Below, in pieces: positions 10,116-20,564 of a DNA stretch of 64,000 nt (the first letter of the stretch is position 1; every line of letters begins with the position of its first letter). Made by a program: the position numbers and the translations under genes. The notes under the pieces are model-generated. The model saw only the letters and a program-made list of their open reading frames with translations. It was not told the origin of the DNA and did no database searches. The stretch comes from Haemonchus contortus (taxonomy: Eukaryota; Nematoda; Chromadorea; Rhabditida; Trichostrongylidae), in the NCBI GenBank assembly GCA_000469685.2, contig LS997567.1:34453505-34517504 (forward strand), written 5' to 3'.

Positions 10116-11330
10116 CGAATCAAGACAGCAATAGGGCTTCCACTATGCCCTGACCGTCGAGATTATGGGAGCGGGAGGGATCCTTTTACGACCCATGGGG
10201 GCCACGGAGTGCTCCTAAGGTAAGAACTCAGTAATCATTTTTATCGTGAACCGTGCTTTTAAGCTCTTCGTTTTTGAGGAGGAATACAGCTTCCTATGAT
10301 TAAGCGTTGAGGAGCTCTTTGATGTTTTTCCATTATACTGGGTTTCATGCATCGGATACGACACCTATCGCATACGCATCTTCCTCGGCCTCGTCCACGA
10401 ACGCACACACACACACACACATACACCCAATTCATCTATGAACACAAAAGTAATTTCAGGAGGAACAAAGTTCCACTGATTGGTTTCCACTGAACCTGTT
10501 GAGCAAATAAAAAGGAAGGATAGTAAAAAATCCTCTCTAGTGAAAAAGCACATTTTCGTGGTGAAGCCGTACGCTACAAAAAAATTAACCACGACAAAAG
10601 AAGTAGCTTGAAATGTGCTTTAGGAGCAGTTGCAAAAATTGTGATTTGATTGAGGGTCTCAGGATTTTTTTGGTTCTCAGCAAACTTGCACGCAACAATT
10701 GTTTGTTGTGCTAAGAAGGAGAGGACACTTGGTCGTAGTAAACATTCACGATGCGATGTATAACGCGGTCCTACATACATATATTCGTTCAAGACATTTA
10801 GCCTAGGAGTAGTAGTGCCAGTCTTGCACCTGATAGTTACAACTAAATATCGAGGATTTTCAATTTCAAAATAATTCAGGAGCACAAAGCCTCCCTTACT
10901 TTCTCTCAATTTCCGTAGATGAAAATTGGTCGTTTGGTGGATTACCAAAGGAAGATTGTACTAGGGACGTGCAACAAAGGTTTATTACCACGTTTAGTAA
11001 AAAGATTGACCATAATAATACATTCACGGGGTCCTCAAAGTTGCAGAGTTTGACCTATTGATTTGATGCTTCGACAATCTATCAATTAGCCGCGAACGTG
11101 TTAGGCACTTCTTCCTCTATCAAGAAGAAAAGCTCCAATCCTCAGCTCTCACTCCATTTAAAATGATTGCTCCTCATCCTCTAAGACCCGCGATTACTCA
11201 GTTACAAGAAATGGGTAGCTGTTTCAGAACCATCGATAAAACTTTATCACTCAGCGGAAGAACTATGGACTTCATAATCAAACGAATCAAGACTACAGAA
11301 GATCGCGGAGGAAGGGGAAGGAGATAAGTG
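10116..11330. other. No gene recognised; short CA repeat
   Basis: A CA microsatellite of about 9 units lies at 10,404-10,421. A 124-residue minus-strand frame at 10,574-10,948 has no recognisable domain or splice context. A plus-strand trace of mariner-like sequence may begin as early as 11,060. Confidence 0.35.
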
Positions 11331-11339
11331 CAACTTGCA

Positions 11340-12028
11340 GGAGAAATGGCAAAGTTGTGCGGGGTATTTAGCGGCGCAATTGAAGAGGTCGATGAGAAAA
11401 ACTGCCAAAAAGCTGGAAGTAAGTCAGTTCCACTTGCGGTATAGTTGAAGGGATTTTGGTTCGGGGTTGACACCTTATTGTTGTTGAAAGACGCATCTCC
11501 CCACTGCATCCATGAAGAAAAACCGGATAAAGTGTAAGATGCTCCTCCAACGGTGCATGGACGCTCTGGACAAGAGACAAAATCATGGTTTGGGCAGCAA
11601 TCACCTACGAAGCGAAGTCCCTTCGGGTTTTCATCGACAACGATGTTAAAATCAATACAGAAGTCTTCTTGGAGAGCGTGCTGAAAACATTTTGCCTCCG
11701 TGGACAAAATATCACTTCGGCTCTAGACCGTTACTGCCCAACAAGATTCAGCACCGGTCATAAAGAGAGGGTGACCCAGCAGGGCTGCCGAGACACACTC
11801 CCAGCACTTGACGGGAATGGCCATCTTCTAGCCCTGGTCTGAATCCAATGGATTATTCCGTACGGTCGGAAAGCAAAGCCTGCACTAAGCAACTCCACCA
11901 AATTAAGAGGATCCTGCTCAGAGCATTGGAAGGAGTACCTTTGGAGTACCTTCGCGCCACAGTGGACAACTTCCCCTTACGTCTGAAGGCCTGTGTCCGA
12001 GCCCGTGGAAGGATCTTCGAGATTTGAA
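11340..12028 (+). pseudogene. Tc1/mariner-superfamily transposase remnant (NPMDY type)
   Basis: Plus-strand pieces in order: RSMRKTAKKLEVSQ (helix-turn-helix, about 11,383), MKKNRIKCKMLLQR (11,512), MVWAAITYE (11,585), QQDSAPV with the second catalytic Asp (about 11,738), and NPMDYSV with the third acidic residue as Asp (11,836), then LPLRLKACVRARGRIFE before the stop at 12,028. The block carrying the first Asp is deleted. Frames switch several times. The D rather than E in NPMDY places it with mariner-type DDxD families rather than Tc1. Terminal repeats not found. Confidence 0.8.
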
Positions 12029-12113
12029 TTGAATGTGTGTAATAGATGAATACATTCAACAAGTATCGCGATGTTCTCACTGATAAAAGAATTGTGCCCA
12101 AGTCAGAGCCAGT

Positions 12114-12306
12114 ATGTTTCACACCCATATCCTGCCGGCGCTGGTGTATGGAAGAGAAACATGGAGTACAATCATGAATGAAGAAAGAAGACTGGCATCC
12201 ACTCAAAGAGCAATGGAACTAGCGATGTGCGGTGTCACGTTGATGCACAAAATTCCTACTGACGAAATTCGAGGGCGAACTGACGTCAAAGATGTGATTG
12301 AAAATA
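12114..12306 (+). pseudogene. RTE LINE C-terminus, part 1
   Basis: Encodes FHTHILPALVYGRETWSTIM, ERRLASTQRAMELAMCGVTL and DEIRGRTDVKDVIENI, the conserved region downstream of the reverse transcriptase in RTE elements (LPALTY.SETW ... QRAMER.MLGI). The frame is open and is cut at 12,306 by the mariner at 12,307-13,586; it resumes at 13,587 with YDSKKRWAGHVARLND. Confidence 0.88.
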
Positions 12307-13586
12307 TTGGGTTGTCCGAAACGTTCCCGCCGATTTTTGATGCATCTTTGAATGAAAATTCCTAGAAGAAGAAATCCATTGATTGAACAATATATCCTCC
12401 ATTCTGTTCAGTAAGGATTCGCCATCTCCCTGTGGGTCCCAGTTCCCCTCTTCCATAGAAGGTTCCAGACTTAAAATCAAAAAACCCACTCAGGTGCTTT
12501 TTGCAGTCCTTCAGTGGATTGAACGATTTTCCATTCATAGAATTTTGCAGAAACCCAACTAAGTGGTATTCTGATGGTGCTATGTCTGGACTATGTGGGG
12601 GGCGTGGTAAGATATCCCACCCGATCTCTAGCAACTTTTGACGAATGGCCAAAAATACGTGTGGTCTGGAGGTACCCTGCTAGAAGATTACGCTCTCACA
12701 ATTGACCACATCGGGTCGCTTCTGGTCTATCGCTGCCTCCATATTTCCTAGCTAACTATATCACCTTTCCGAAGTCATCGTTTGATTATGCGACAACAGC
12801 TCATGGTAAGTGATTTCCATGGAATCCCATCAGCAACTCGGCATAGTCTTCCGCACCTGGACTTTGACTTTTGCAGCAGTTTGTGACGGCTCACTAGGGG
12901 GCTCCACGATCGTTTCCGCTTCTCATTGCTGTACACGATCCAATTTTCGTCCCTCGTGCTCATGCGTTTCGGAAACGGCTAATTTTTATTCCGTTTGAGC
13001 AACGAGTCGCACATGGAGGCGCGGTCCATCGTATTGCGCTCGCTCCTTCCGCGAGATATCTGAACATCAAGGCGCTTTACAAAACCAAGCGTCTGCGGAT
13101 GACCATGGATGGTTAGTTTCGAAACATTATGCCCTTATCCTACTCCAGCAGTGATGTGCCGATTTGCTTTGATTAACATTTTGAGTTGGTGGTTTAAACT
13201 GATGAGAGTCTTCCTAAGAGTTGCCGGTCTTCGAAGGCAGATTCACTCCGTTTCGATTCCGCAAACTAGTCATGCACTGCACGTTCCTCTAGCGCATAGT
13301 CTACTCAAACGTCATATATCTTTCATGCGGCTTGAGACGCATTTTAAGCCTTGCGGTAGAAGAAATACTTCAGATGCCGAAAATGCGCGCAGTGGTTCTC
13401 CATTTTCATACGAGTCCTGTACAGAGAAACTTTGACAAATGTTGACAGAATTGCAACAGGAATATAGAAGAGGATCTACTCTTTCAGAAAACATATAACT
13501 TTATTAGGTTGGGTCCTTGATCTTTTGTACAACGGTTGATAAATCCAGGGTGTCAAAAATCGGCGGAAACTTTTCGGACAACCCAA
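12307..13586 (-). mobile_element. Full-length mariner (DD34D type), 1,280 bp, defective
   Basis: Terminal inverted repeats begin TTGGGTTGTCCGAAACGTTC at 12,307 and, on the other strand, TTGGGTTGTCCGAAAAGTTT at 13,586; both continue through CCGCCGATTTTTGA (32 or more bases). The element is flanked by TA on both sides (12,305-12,306; 13,587-13,588), the standard mariner target duplication. On the minus strand the transposase shows NHQLKMLIKANRH-type N-terminal sequence, STRDENWIVYSNEKRKR (first Asp), and SPDIAPSEYHLVGFLQNSMN with DCKKHL and EQNGGYIVQ at the C-terminus. Stops and frameshifts are present, the block of the second Asp is destroyed (GTSRPHV), and the usual SD before YH is SE. Confidence 0.93.
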
Positions 13587-13860
13587 TATATACGACTCGA
13601 AAAAACGATGGGCAGGACATGTAGCTCGTTTGAATGACAAGCGTTGGACGTCCGTGTGACCAATTCGTATTCCCACGAAGCAAAAACCCGCGAGGAGGAC
13701 CCCCGGCCAGGTGGAGTGATCCTTTTAGAAAACGATTCGGATAGAGATGGCAAAAGTGGCAAGAAACCGAAATAAATGGTATAGATGCGTCCTGCAAGGT
13801 TGGCGAAATCACCCTTGAAGAGGGGACATCAAGGTATTCAAGGTAATAGATTAATATAAA
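13587..13860 (+). pseudogene. RTE LINE C-terminus, part 2
   Basis: Continues 12,114-12,306 after the mariner: YDSKKRWAGHVARLNDKRWT followed by a stop, then PRKQ-like KQKPARRTPGQVE and VARNRNKWYRC. RWAGH(V/I).R..D.RW is the standard RTE tail motif. Removing the mariner and one TA joins IENI to YDSKK without frame loss. The 3' end is near 13,860. Confidence 0.85.
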
Positions 13861-14555
13861 TGACGAGATCAGTATAAGTATGTAGAAAAATTTGTCTTCA
13901 ATCTATCGTATAGCCGATTTTACAACGGTGGATATTTGAGCAAGTAATTTTGGCACACCCTGTAGATATGGTGGTGAATCCACAACAGTCGTTATGAGAC
14001 AAAACATGTTCCCTCATGCATGAGGGAGTGCGGTTTCTGGTTTTTAAAACATATTGGGCTGTGTATTCATCTAGCTGCACGTGATAACAAAACTTGTGCG
14101 CCAAATCACAAAGTTGGGGTTTACGTTTTACTTTGAAACCTCTACTCAGAGGTTGCTCTCGCGATATGATGGGTACGTCGCCGTTATTATTATCCGAGGA
14201 GTTCAGAAGGTCACTGTGGGCCACAATCACGGACCCGACCCGCTCGATAACTAGCTTTCCTACCTGGCATAAGAAGCTGCAGTTGGAAAGTGCTTCATAA
14301 TCTCTTGTTCCTCCTTAGACGGTGCTCACATTATTTTGCTCTAACGGATACGTAAACCACCTTCGCGCGAAATATTTCGTTGGTAACTCGTTTTAATCCG
14401 AAAAATCCCTTGGAACTTCCTCTCCAAATCTTTTGCGGCCCAATCACTCAAATGTTTAGAATTCCTATTTCGCTCGTATGGAGCTCTACTCTCAATGGGC
14501 CGGTTGAGGGCAAGAAAATCTTTCCTCGAAATATAATATATCCCCAGTGTGCTCC
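13861..14555. other. No gene recognised
   Basis: Short overlapping frames (13,898-14,230 minus; 14,341-14,697 minus) without known domains. The right part merges into repeat R1. Confidence 0.3.
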
Positions 14556-14830
14556 GTAGATGGTCAACATCCAGCGTGAAAACATTTTGCAAGCGTTTAA
14601 GACGCATATATGGAAAAGCAAAACGAGCGCGTGCATCAAGGATCTGAACCCTTTCATGCCCACAAGTCAGCTGTCCTACCAGCAGCGCCACCATCACACG
14701 GAACGCTTTTGCACGATTCGGTTATTAGTCGGTACAATGGTATAAGGCAGGGAAAAATCGGGTTCGTAACTTTCTTAGAATCGTTTCGCAGATTCGGAAC
14801 CTGGTTTGAGATCAGCGTTCGGAAACATCT
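14556..14830 (-). repeat. Dispersed repeat R1, copy 1
   Basis: On the minus strand 14,556-14,609 reads CTTGCAAAATGTTTTCACGC, nearly the same as the copies at 23,041-23,100 and 24,541-24,610. All three translate to K(R/P)L(Q/K)(N/Y)(A/V)FTL(H/D)(I/T/V)D. GAGATCAGCGTTC at 14,809 also recurs at 24,789, so copies 1 and 3 share at least 250 bp. Unknown family. Confidence 0.6.
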
Positions 14831-15860
14831 AAAGCGCTTTTCCTAATTTTTCCTTCTGAAAACCGCTACTCGTCACTGCTAGTTATCATGGATAACTTGA
14901 ATGGCCACTTCGACCAAATATCCTTCGTTGGCTTTACAAAATGCATACACAACGCACCACAAGCATTTGCTATTTTTGTGTTAACCTGAAGTGCTATTTT
15001 TGTGTTAACTTAAATATTTTCTCCCCGGAAACCATAACAATGCAGACATATCCCTTTGCTTCACCCTCTTGCACACTACGGACAAGGTCCTTCAACTCCT
15101 ACCACTGAGAAAAACTCACTTCTTGCGAAAACTTTCTCATCAGACTCTTCCCAGTTTAAAGCTTTTCTTCATTTTTCCTTCTGCAACCGCTACTCACCCC
15201 CGCGATCTCTCGCAGATGATTTATTACCAGAACAGTCGGGCCGTTCCGCTAACGCCGGGCTTCTTACGGTAGGGTTGAAGTAATCGCCAAACCGACCCCT
15301 CTTCATTTGGGCGCCAAGTGATATTTTTCGGAACACGAAATTCGACAGAGGACTAATAGGGCATGCGAGATGTATTTGGAATGAGCCGATGCTTATGCCT
15401 GTGATTAAATATTTCATTCTGTTGCTGTTCATTTTGAAAATAATAAACCATCGAAGGTTTAACTGATAGGCAAGCATAGCCCGAATGGTAATTACGAATG
15501 TTGTCGAGGCGTACCATTATTAAATGTCTTTATCAATAAAGCTTCCTTTCTCCACAAGTATGCCATTGAATGAGAATCCAAGATTATTAGCAGTCTTGCC
15601 TTCAGCAGTCTCTAGGTTTTGCCAAGAATGATATCGAAGCGATGAGAAACAAAGGTTCCTTACTGAGTCGCAATTTTTGCTGGGTAGCGGTCGCCGATAG
15701 CAAGAAATGAACCAATTGCATACCCTCAAAAATTAGTACTCTCAGTCGGTCCCTATCACTGCACTTACCCTTTTTGTCAAATGGAACCTATCGAAGAGTC
15801 AAAGCTCGGTCCTAAATAATAAAGGTGTTGGATCTAATTGGTGAGTGGATCTTATTCTCT
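14831..15860. other. No gene recognised
   Basis: The phrase TTTTTCCTTCTG followed by AACCGCTACTC occurs at 14,847 and again at 15,171. No transposon protein motif found. Confidence 0.3.
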
Positions 15861-16275
15861 AAGGCCTCTTCCATCGTCAATATTCCCATCCTGCCTCCTC
15901 TACTCCTATGGGAAATCCCGCCTCTTAGTGGGTGGAGTCTAGTCACGCCACCCACCATAAGTGTTCTCATCCTGCCCTTGTAACCCTACCGAGCTGAAAC
16001 GCTCTAGGGTAAAAAAGACGATTCCCACGAAAAACGCCACCCCCCGTAAGCGAGGTCTGGCCCTCCCACCCACTATAAGTGTTCCCATCCTACCGCCTGT
16101 ACTCCTGAACTTGAACACTCTACGTCCACGGGAACCGGAGTTACGAACTTCTGTTGAAACCCCGCCTCCTGTGGGCGGTGTCCGGTCATGTTACCCCCTA
16201 TAATAGTTGCCATCCTGCCGCCTGGATTCCTTCTGAACTTGAACTCTCTAAGTCTACGGGAATCTGAGTTATTGT
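15861..16275 (+). repeat. GC-rich minisatellite, left part
   Basis: Three to four degenerate units of about 110-130 bp. Each has CCCACC(A/G)TAAGTGTTCCCATCCT, a GCCTGTACTCCT block, TCTACGGGAA-CxGGAGTTA and a CCCCGCCTCxTGTGGG block. The array is interrupted at 16,276 by PLE-A1 and resumes at about 18,546 with CCCCGCCCTTAGTGAG. Confidence 0.75.
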
Positions 16276-16368
16276 CCATGTACGACTCTCTATAAATCTC
16301 GGCATGCTTCTTTACAGCTCTGAGGTTTTCTTTTGAGCTGTTAAACCGAGATTGCAACAATTTTTATT

Positions 16369-16406
16369 AGGCTGACGTTTCGGTGCCTTCACCTTCTTCG
16401 GAGCCT
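16369..16406 (-). ncRNA. Hammerhead-ribozyme-like motif, PLE-A1
   Basis: Minus strand: stem I AGGCT/AGCCT, then CCGAAGA, stem II GGTG/CACC, GAAA, CGTC. This is the hammerhead layout (CUGANGA-stem II-GAAA-stem III-UC-stem I) except that the U of CUGANGA is C, an A lies unpaired before stem II, and stem III is only the self-complementary ACGT. PLEs are known to carry such minimal hammerheads in their terminal regions. Confidence 0.6.
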
Positions 16407-16765
16407 GGAAAGACAAAAGCCACTTGAAAAACCATCCAATCAAGAACTATTTCAACCTACAGAGAAAGTTCAAAGGGCGTGGACTAAAAGGAAGTCAGAA
16501 GTTGTTAACTAACCTGTGGGATAGCCGACCTTTGTGGTCCACCGATCACCTCAAGCTGGTAGGACTGCGGTTTAAATAGGGTGAGCCTCAGGTCAACTTG
16601 CTCCAGGGAACCCCGAGGGGCTGATCACGTAGATCAAGCCTCCTCAAAAGCCACACAAGGTCGAGCGCGCCGCTGACCCCTTCCAAAACAACTCCTATCG
16701 ATTACTGTATAGGCCCCCTGACCCCGCCCCGCCGAGAGGACCCCGCGGGGGATCGACAGCGTAGG

Positions 16766-18540
16766 TCAAAACCCACATAGTGCTGCAAAGGGCGCCAGCT
16801 CTGTGGTGACCGTCACGCACTCTTCCCTCCGATTAATTTTAGGGGCCTTAGCCATGATCCATAAGGCCTCTAAGGTTCGCCGCGCCGCAATATCGGATTC
16901 ACCTGTTGATATCGTGACCGTCACCTCGAACCTCATGTTCCCATTACATCGTACCCTATGTTCTCCTAGAGGGTAGCTGTTCTCGACTTTCGCATGCCAT
17001 TCAGGTGCTCCTTCATCCTGATGCAAAGAGGCCTGCCTGTTTCTTCAATATACTCCTGTTTACACTGCGAGCACGATATTAAATATACAATACCGGATGT
17101 CATGCAGTCTCCTCCCTTACCATATGGGCATATGACGCACGAAGGCGTTGGGCACAGGCGGTCATGCAGGCGATTTCGCACCAGTTGTTGTCTTAGGATC
17201 GAGGGTGGATATCCACAACTCTCCCCATGTCCTGAAGTCCTACCTTTCTCACACATGATCGTATGGCCGCACTTAATTCGTCTGATATGAAAGGGACGCA
17301 AAATGCAACTTTTGTATCCTCCTCCTCCTGACGATTGTGTGCGACCGTCCTTCGCCTGTGTCGAAATGGAAATCCTGAGGTATCGTAGCCGTTTTTCTGT
17401 GCATGCGGAGCGCCTGTTGTATCGACTGTGCTTTCTCTTCACCTCCTGAGGAAACTCGAGAGGCGGTGTGCGACATATTCCTTATGGTGGCCTTTTCAGT
17501 GTTAAATGGATGGGCGGAACGGAAGTGGACTAGTATGTTTTTGCTGGCAGGCTTACGATACCATTTGGTCCTAAAGGTACCCGCAGATATTCGAACCTGG
17601 ACATTGAGGAACTCGAGCCAGTCGTCTGTCGGTTTCTCCCGTGTAAGCTTTATATGTTCCGACTGTTGGTTAAACAATTCGAAACAGGTGTCCATCTCCA
17701 CTTGGGTGGAGCACACAATAAAGCAATCGTCTATATACCGACAGTATAGAATGGGTCTGCGCTCTAAAACAGGTTGCTCAATTTTTGACATGAGTGCCAC
17801 TGCGAGTACTGGTGCAAGCCTTTGCCCCATCGCTAGTCCTCTAATCTGCTGGTAATACTCACCCGACCATCTAAATATGTTGCACGATAAGCACTCTCCA
17901 AGGAGTGTCACGACCTGAGGTATTGATAGGCCATATAGATTAACAGAGTTTTGATGTTCGTTCAGAATTTCACATATCGCTTGCATAGCACAGTCATTCG
18001 GCACATTAGTGTACAGCGAGGTGACGTCAAAGGACTCCTTCACGCTTCCTCCCTCTAACCTAGCATCACGAAGTTTCATTAGCAGCGCGTTGGTGTTGGG
18101 AAGGTGAGCAGGGAGATACTTGAAAAGCTGTACAAGTATTAAATTTAGAAACCATGAAATTCCATCCGTTGGGCCATCGACATTACTAACAATGGGTCCA
18201 ACCTTGAAATGAGACGGATCATCCAAGGTTGCGCCTCCCGGGAGAATTTTATGTGTTTTTATGAGCACGTACAGGACCGGACAGATAGGGATTTCACTTT
18301 TCAGCTGCATTACGATGTTTTTAGGAAGGCTGGCGGCTCGTGCCAATTCTGTCCACATCCTATACAAGCGGCGGTACTGTTTTGTGAATTCCTCAGATGT
18401 TACCGGTTTGTAAACGGTCCTGTCCTGTAAGTGTGAACGAGTGATCGCTTTCTCCATATCTTGCGACAAAACTACAAATTCTCCTCCTTTGTCGCTCACA
18501 CTGATCTTTATAGCCCCAGCATCTGAAAGTTGTTTTAGCT
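16766..18540 (-). pseudogene. PLE-A1 reverse transcriptase and GIY-YIG endonuclease, frameshifted
   Basis: Penelope-type reverse transcriptase fused to a GIY-YIG endonuclease, in three frames. The first long frame (18,499-17,273, 408 residues) begins in SDKGGEFVV and includes CPVLYVLIKTHKI, FDVTSLYTNVP, RGLAMGQRLAPVLAV and the catalytic YIDD in YCRYIDDCFIV. The next (17,442-16,966) has the Cys-rich CVICPYGKGGDCMTSG followed by GIVYLISC and YIEETGRPLCIR, the GIY-YIG core with YIGET altered to YIEET. The last (17,026-16,766) has RRTLEALWI, KINRREEC and ends ALCGF. The N-terminal part of the RT is missing. Enzyme normally nicks target DNA and copies element RNA there; this copy is dead. Confidence 0.9.
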
Positions 18541-18545
18541 CCCCT

Positions 18546-18725
18546 AAACCCCGCCCTTAGTGAGAGTGGTCCGGTCCTCGCACCCACCGTAAGCGTTCCC
18601 ATCCTATCGCCAGTACTCCTACCAAATTTGAATGTTCTAGGTCTACGGGGCCAGGAGTTATGAATTTCCTGTCGGACAGACACACAAACACACAGACATT
18701 AGCGCGTTATATGTATATAGTAGGA
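18546..18725 (+). repeat. GC-rich minisatellite, right part
   Basis: Resumes the array at 15,861-16,275 (CCCCGCCCTTAGTGAG, ACCCACCGTAAGCGTTCCCA, GTCTACGGGGCCAGGAGTTA) and ends in a CACACA-rich tail and TATATAGTAGGAT. Confidence 0.75.
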
Positions 18726-19071
18726 TGCTGGACTGAAAAAGGTACCAGCTAGCAGTGCATCTGTAATTTTCATTAATATCCAGACCATTCCACAGACAAA
18801 TTGACAGTTAGTCCTAAACCTGGGCACTAACGTTTAAAGGCACACTGCTCTTCCTCTGAATACATCTCCTTACTTTTGAATATGCTCAGTTTAGCCTGAA
18901 CATTTTATCTTTATGAATTTTCTTCAGTTTTTATGTCCTCCATTAAGATGAACATTTTCGTCAAACGCGTAAAGGAGGCCTGAAGTGATCATATTCTTCA
19001 CAACTTGTTCATTGTAAGAAGCACAACCACTCTCCTGTGCTTCTCGTGAGATCGATTGCCAGAAGATTATA
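18726..19071. other. No gene recognised
   Basis: AT-rich intronic sequence with no recognised repeat or coding block. Confidence 0.35.
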
Positions 19072-19480
19072 TGCATTGGGTTGATGCGTAAATATTGCGG
19101 ATTTATTTGTTTCTTTTTCCCTTGACAAATTTAGATTCTGATTTGGGACTTTCGCGGGAATAATCTTCTTCGACAGGAATACGTCTAGAAAAGCATCCTC
19201 ATGTCCGCCACATTATGCTCTAGTTTTTCGAAAAAATAGAAAGGTAGCATAGTCATTTCGCGATCTCAACAAGCTTTTCTACGGTGGAACAAACAGTCAG
19301 AGTCATCGAAGAACGGTATCTGCTCAAATCCGCCATATTCACCAACAGAAATTTCTATGGATGGTCACGTCAATCGTTTGTTAGAAATTCGCCGGCGAAC
19401 AGCATTACGACGAAATGGGTGACTTGATGGGCGATGGTAAAGCGTGGATCGCCTCCTGAATCAAAAGTCCTTCACCCGTG
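19072..19480 (+). mobile_element. Mariner remnant, same family as 49,526-50,423
   Basis: Starts TTGGGTTGATGCGTAAATAT with TGCGGATTTATTTG, the terminal repeat seen at 49,526 (TTAGGTTGATGCATAATTAT). Later CCGCCATATTCACCAACAGA (19,334) and GGTGACTTGATGGGCGATGG with AAAGCGTGGATCGCC (19,419) match the C-terminal transposase region at 49,795-49,920 (DLMADVKAWIA). Internal deletions are extensive and no right terminus was found. Confidence 0.7.
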
Positions 19481-20564
19481 GGTTCCACCGGCTGCCTACA
19501 AATGAGAAGCGATTTTTGACTAAGTGGTAGCTACGCTTCGGAGCGATCATTCGAACATGTCGTTACTCACTATTTTTTATTGTTTTGTTGAAGAAGCTTC
19601 TGAAAAAATCTGTAGTAGTTATGTATCGAGCCAATATATTGCTCCAAACAACACATTCCAGCAAGGCATGCAAACGCATATTAATGGCACCTTTTTTCGA
19701 TACGGAGCATGTTCCGGAAAGATAACTCGGAAAGATGGGTGCCCCGATTTCGTTGAAGAATTTTTCCCATCCATGAATTAATTCTCTTTGATTGCTCAGT
19801 GAAGGGAGACAACAGGCCTGCATTCTTCCGTTCTTATATTGATGAATCTCTAAATCTGTTCAGGGAAGAAGTGAAAAATTTTGTAGGTCAGCCTCCAATT
19901 ATGAAGCACTTTGTATTTATTGCTGTTAAAAGAAACTGAAAATAGAACACATGCATTGCATGGTGATATCCACTCCAACAGGTTTAAATTTCGCTGCTTA
20001 TTAGGGCCTCTATACCTAATAGCGATTTCTTAGGATTGTCGGCTGTCGTTCTCTTGGTAGTTTGCAACTGTAATGACCCGAACGGGAGCCTATGCTGGAA
20101 ATGAAAAAAAGATAGACAGAGACTTCGAACTACTACGCACCTTCAAGTTCTATTTGTATAGAATGAATCCTTCCAACGGAGGATGGTCTATACTTGGTAG
20201 CCCAAGGGTTAATATTTGAAGCGCCAGAAATTTTCACAGGGGAATACACAAGAAATAGAACACCATAGTGATCTCAGCGATTCATTCGTACATCCCTCGC
20301 CCTCGAAAGACATCATTCGAGGCTCTTATAACTGCTGAAACTCGATTCACTTTCGAGGAGCTGCGTTGCAACTTCCGTGTCGTTTATTGTCACTGGACTA
20401 TCCCGAGAGCATACTAAGAATTTCTGTTGTCATCTGCCCATTCCCTTGAAATCGGCGTAGGGAATAAGAAGCAGCTTAACCGACTTCTTCCTATCACGAC
20501 TCCTACCTCCTTCACAGCTTTCCGTCTTTACGCTGTAACGCACAGTGATAAACTTGTATCTTTT
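19481..20564. other. No gene recognised
   Basis: Contains short frames on both strands (19,524-19,823). From about 20,427 some codons may already belong to the linker of the RTE that follows. Confidence 0.3.

Larger units (their letters stand above)
16276..18545 (-). mobile_element. Penelope-like element A1, 5'-truncated
   Basis: Minus-strand PLE running from its 5' truncation at about 18,545 to a 3' end at 16,276. It contains the RT and endonuclease reading frames, a 3' untranslated region with a hammerhead-like motif (16,369-16,406), and a 3' terminal block (16,276-16,306, CATGCCGAGATTTATAG...) shared with the other PLEs in this window. It interrupts a minisatellite between GAGTTAT and AAACCCCGCC of one unit. 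Unlike PLE-A2 and PLE-B this is a single-orientation copy. Confidence 0.85.

Noticed and set aside
11198..11707. 169-residue minus-strand frame
   Set aside because: It is the complement of the plus-strand mariner-like transposase remnant.
15861..18725. CRISPR-like array
   Set aside because: Units are degenerate and contiguous without unique spacers, and the context is eukaryotic.
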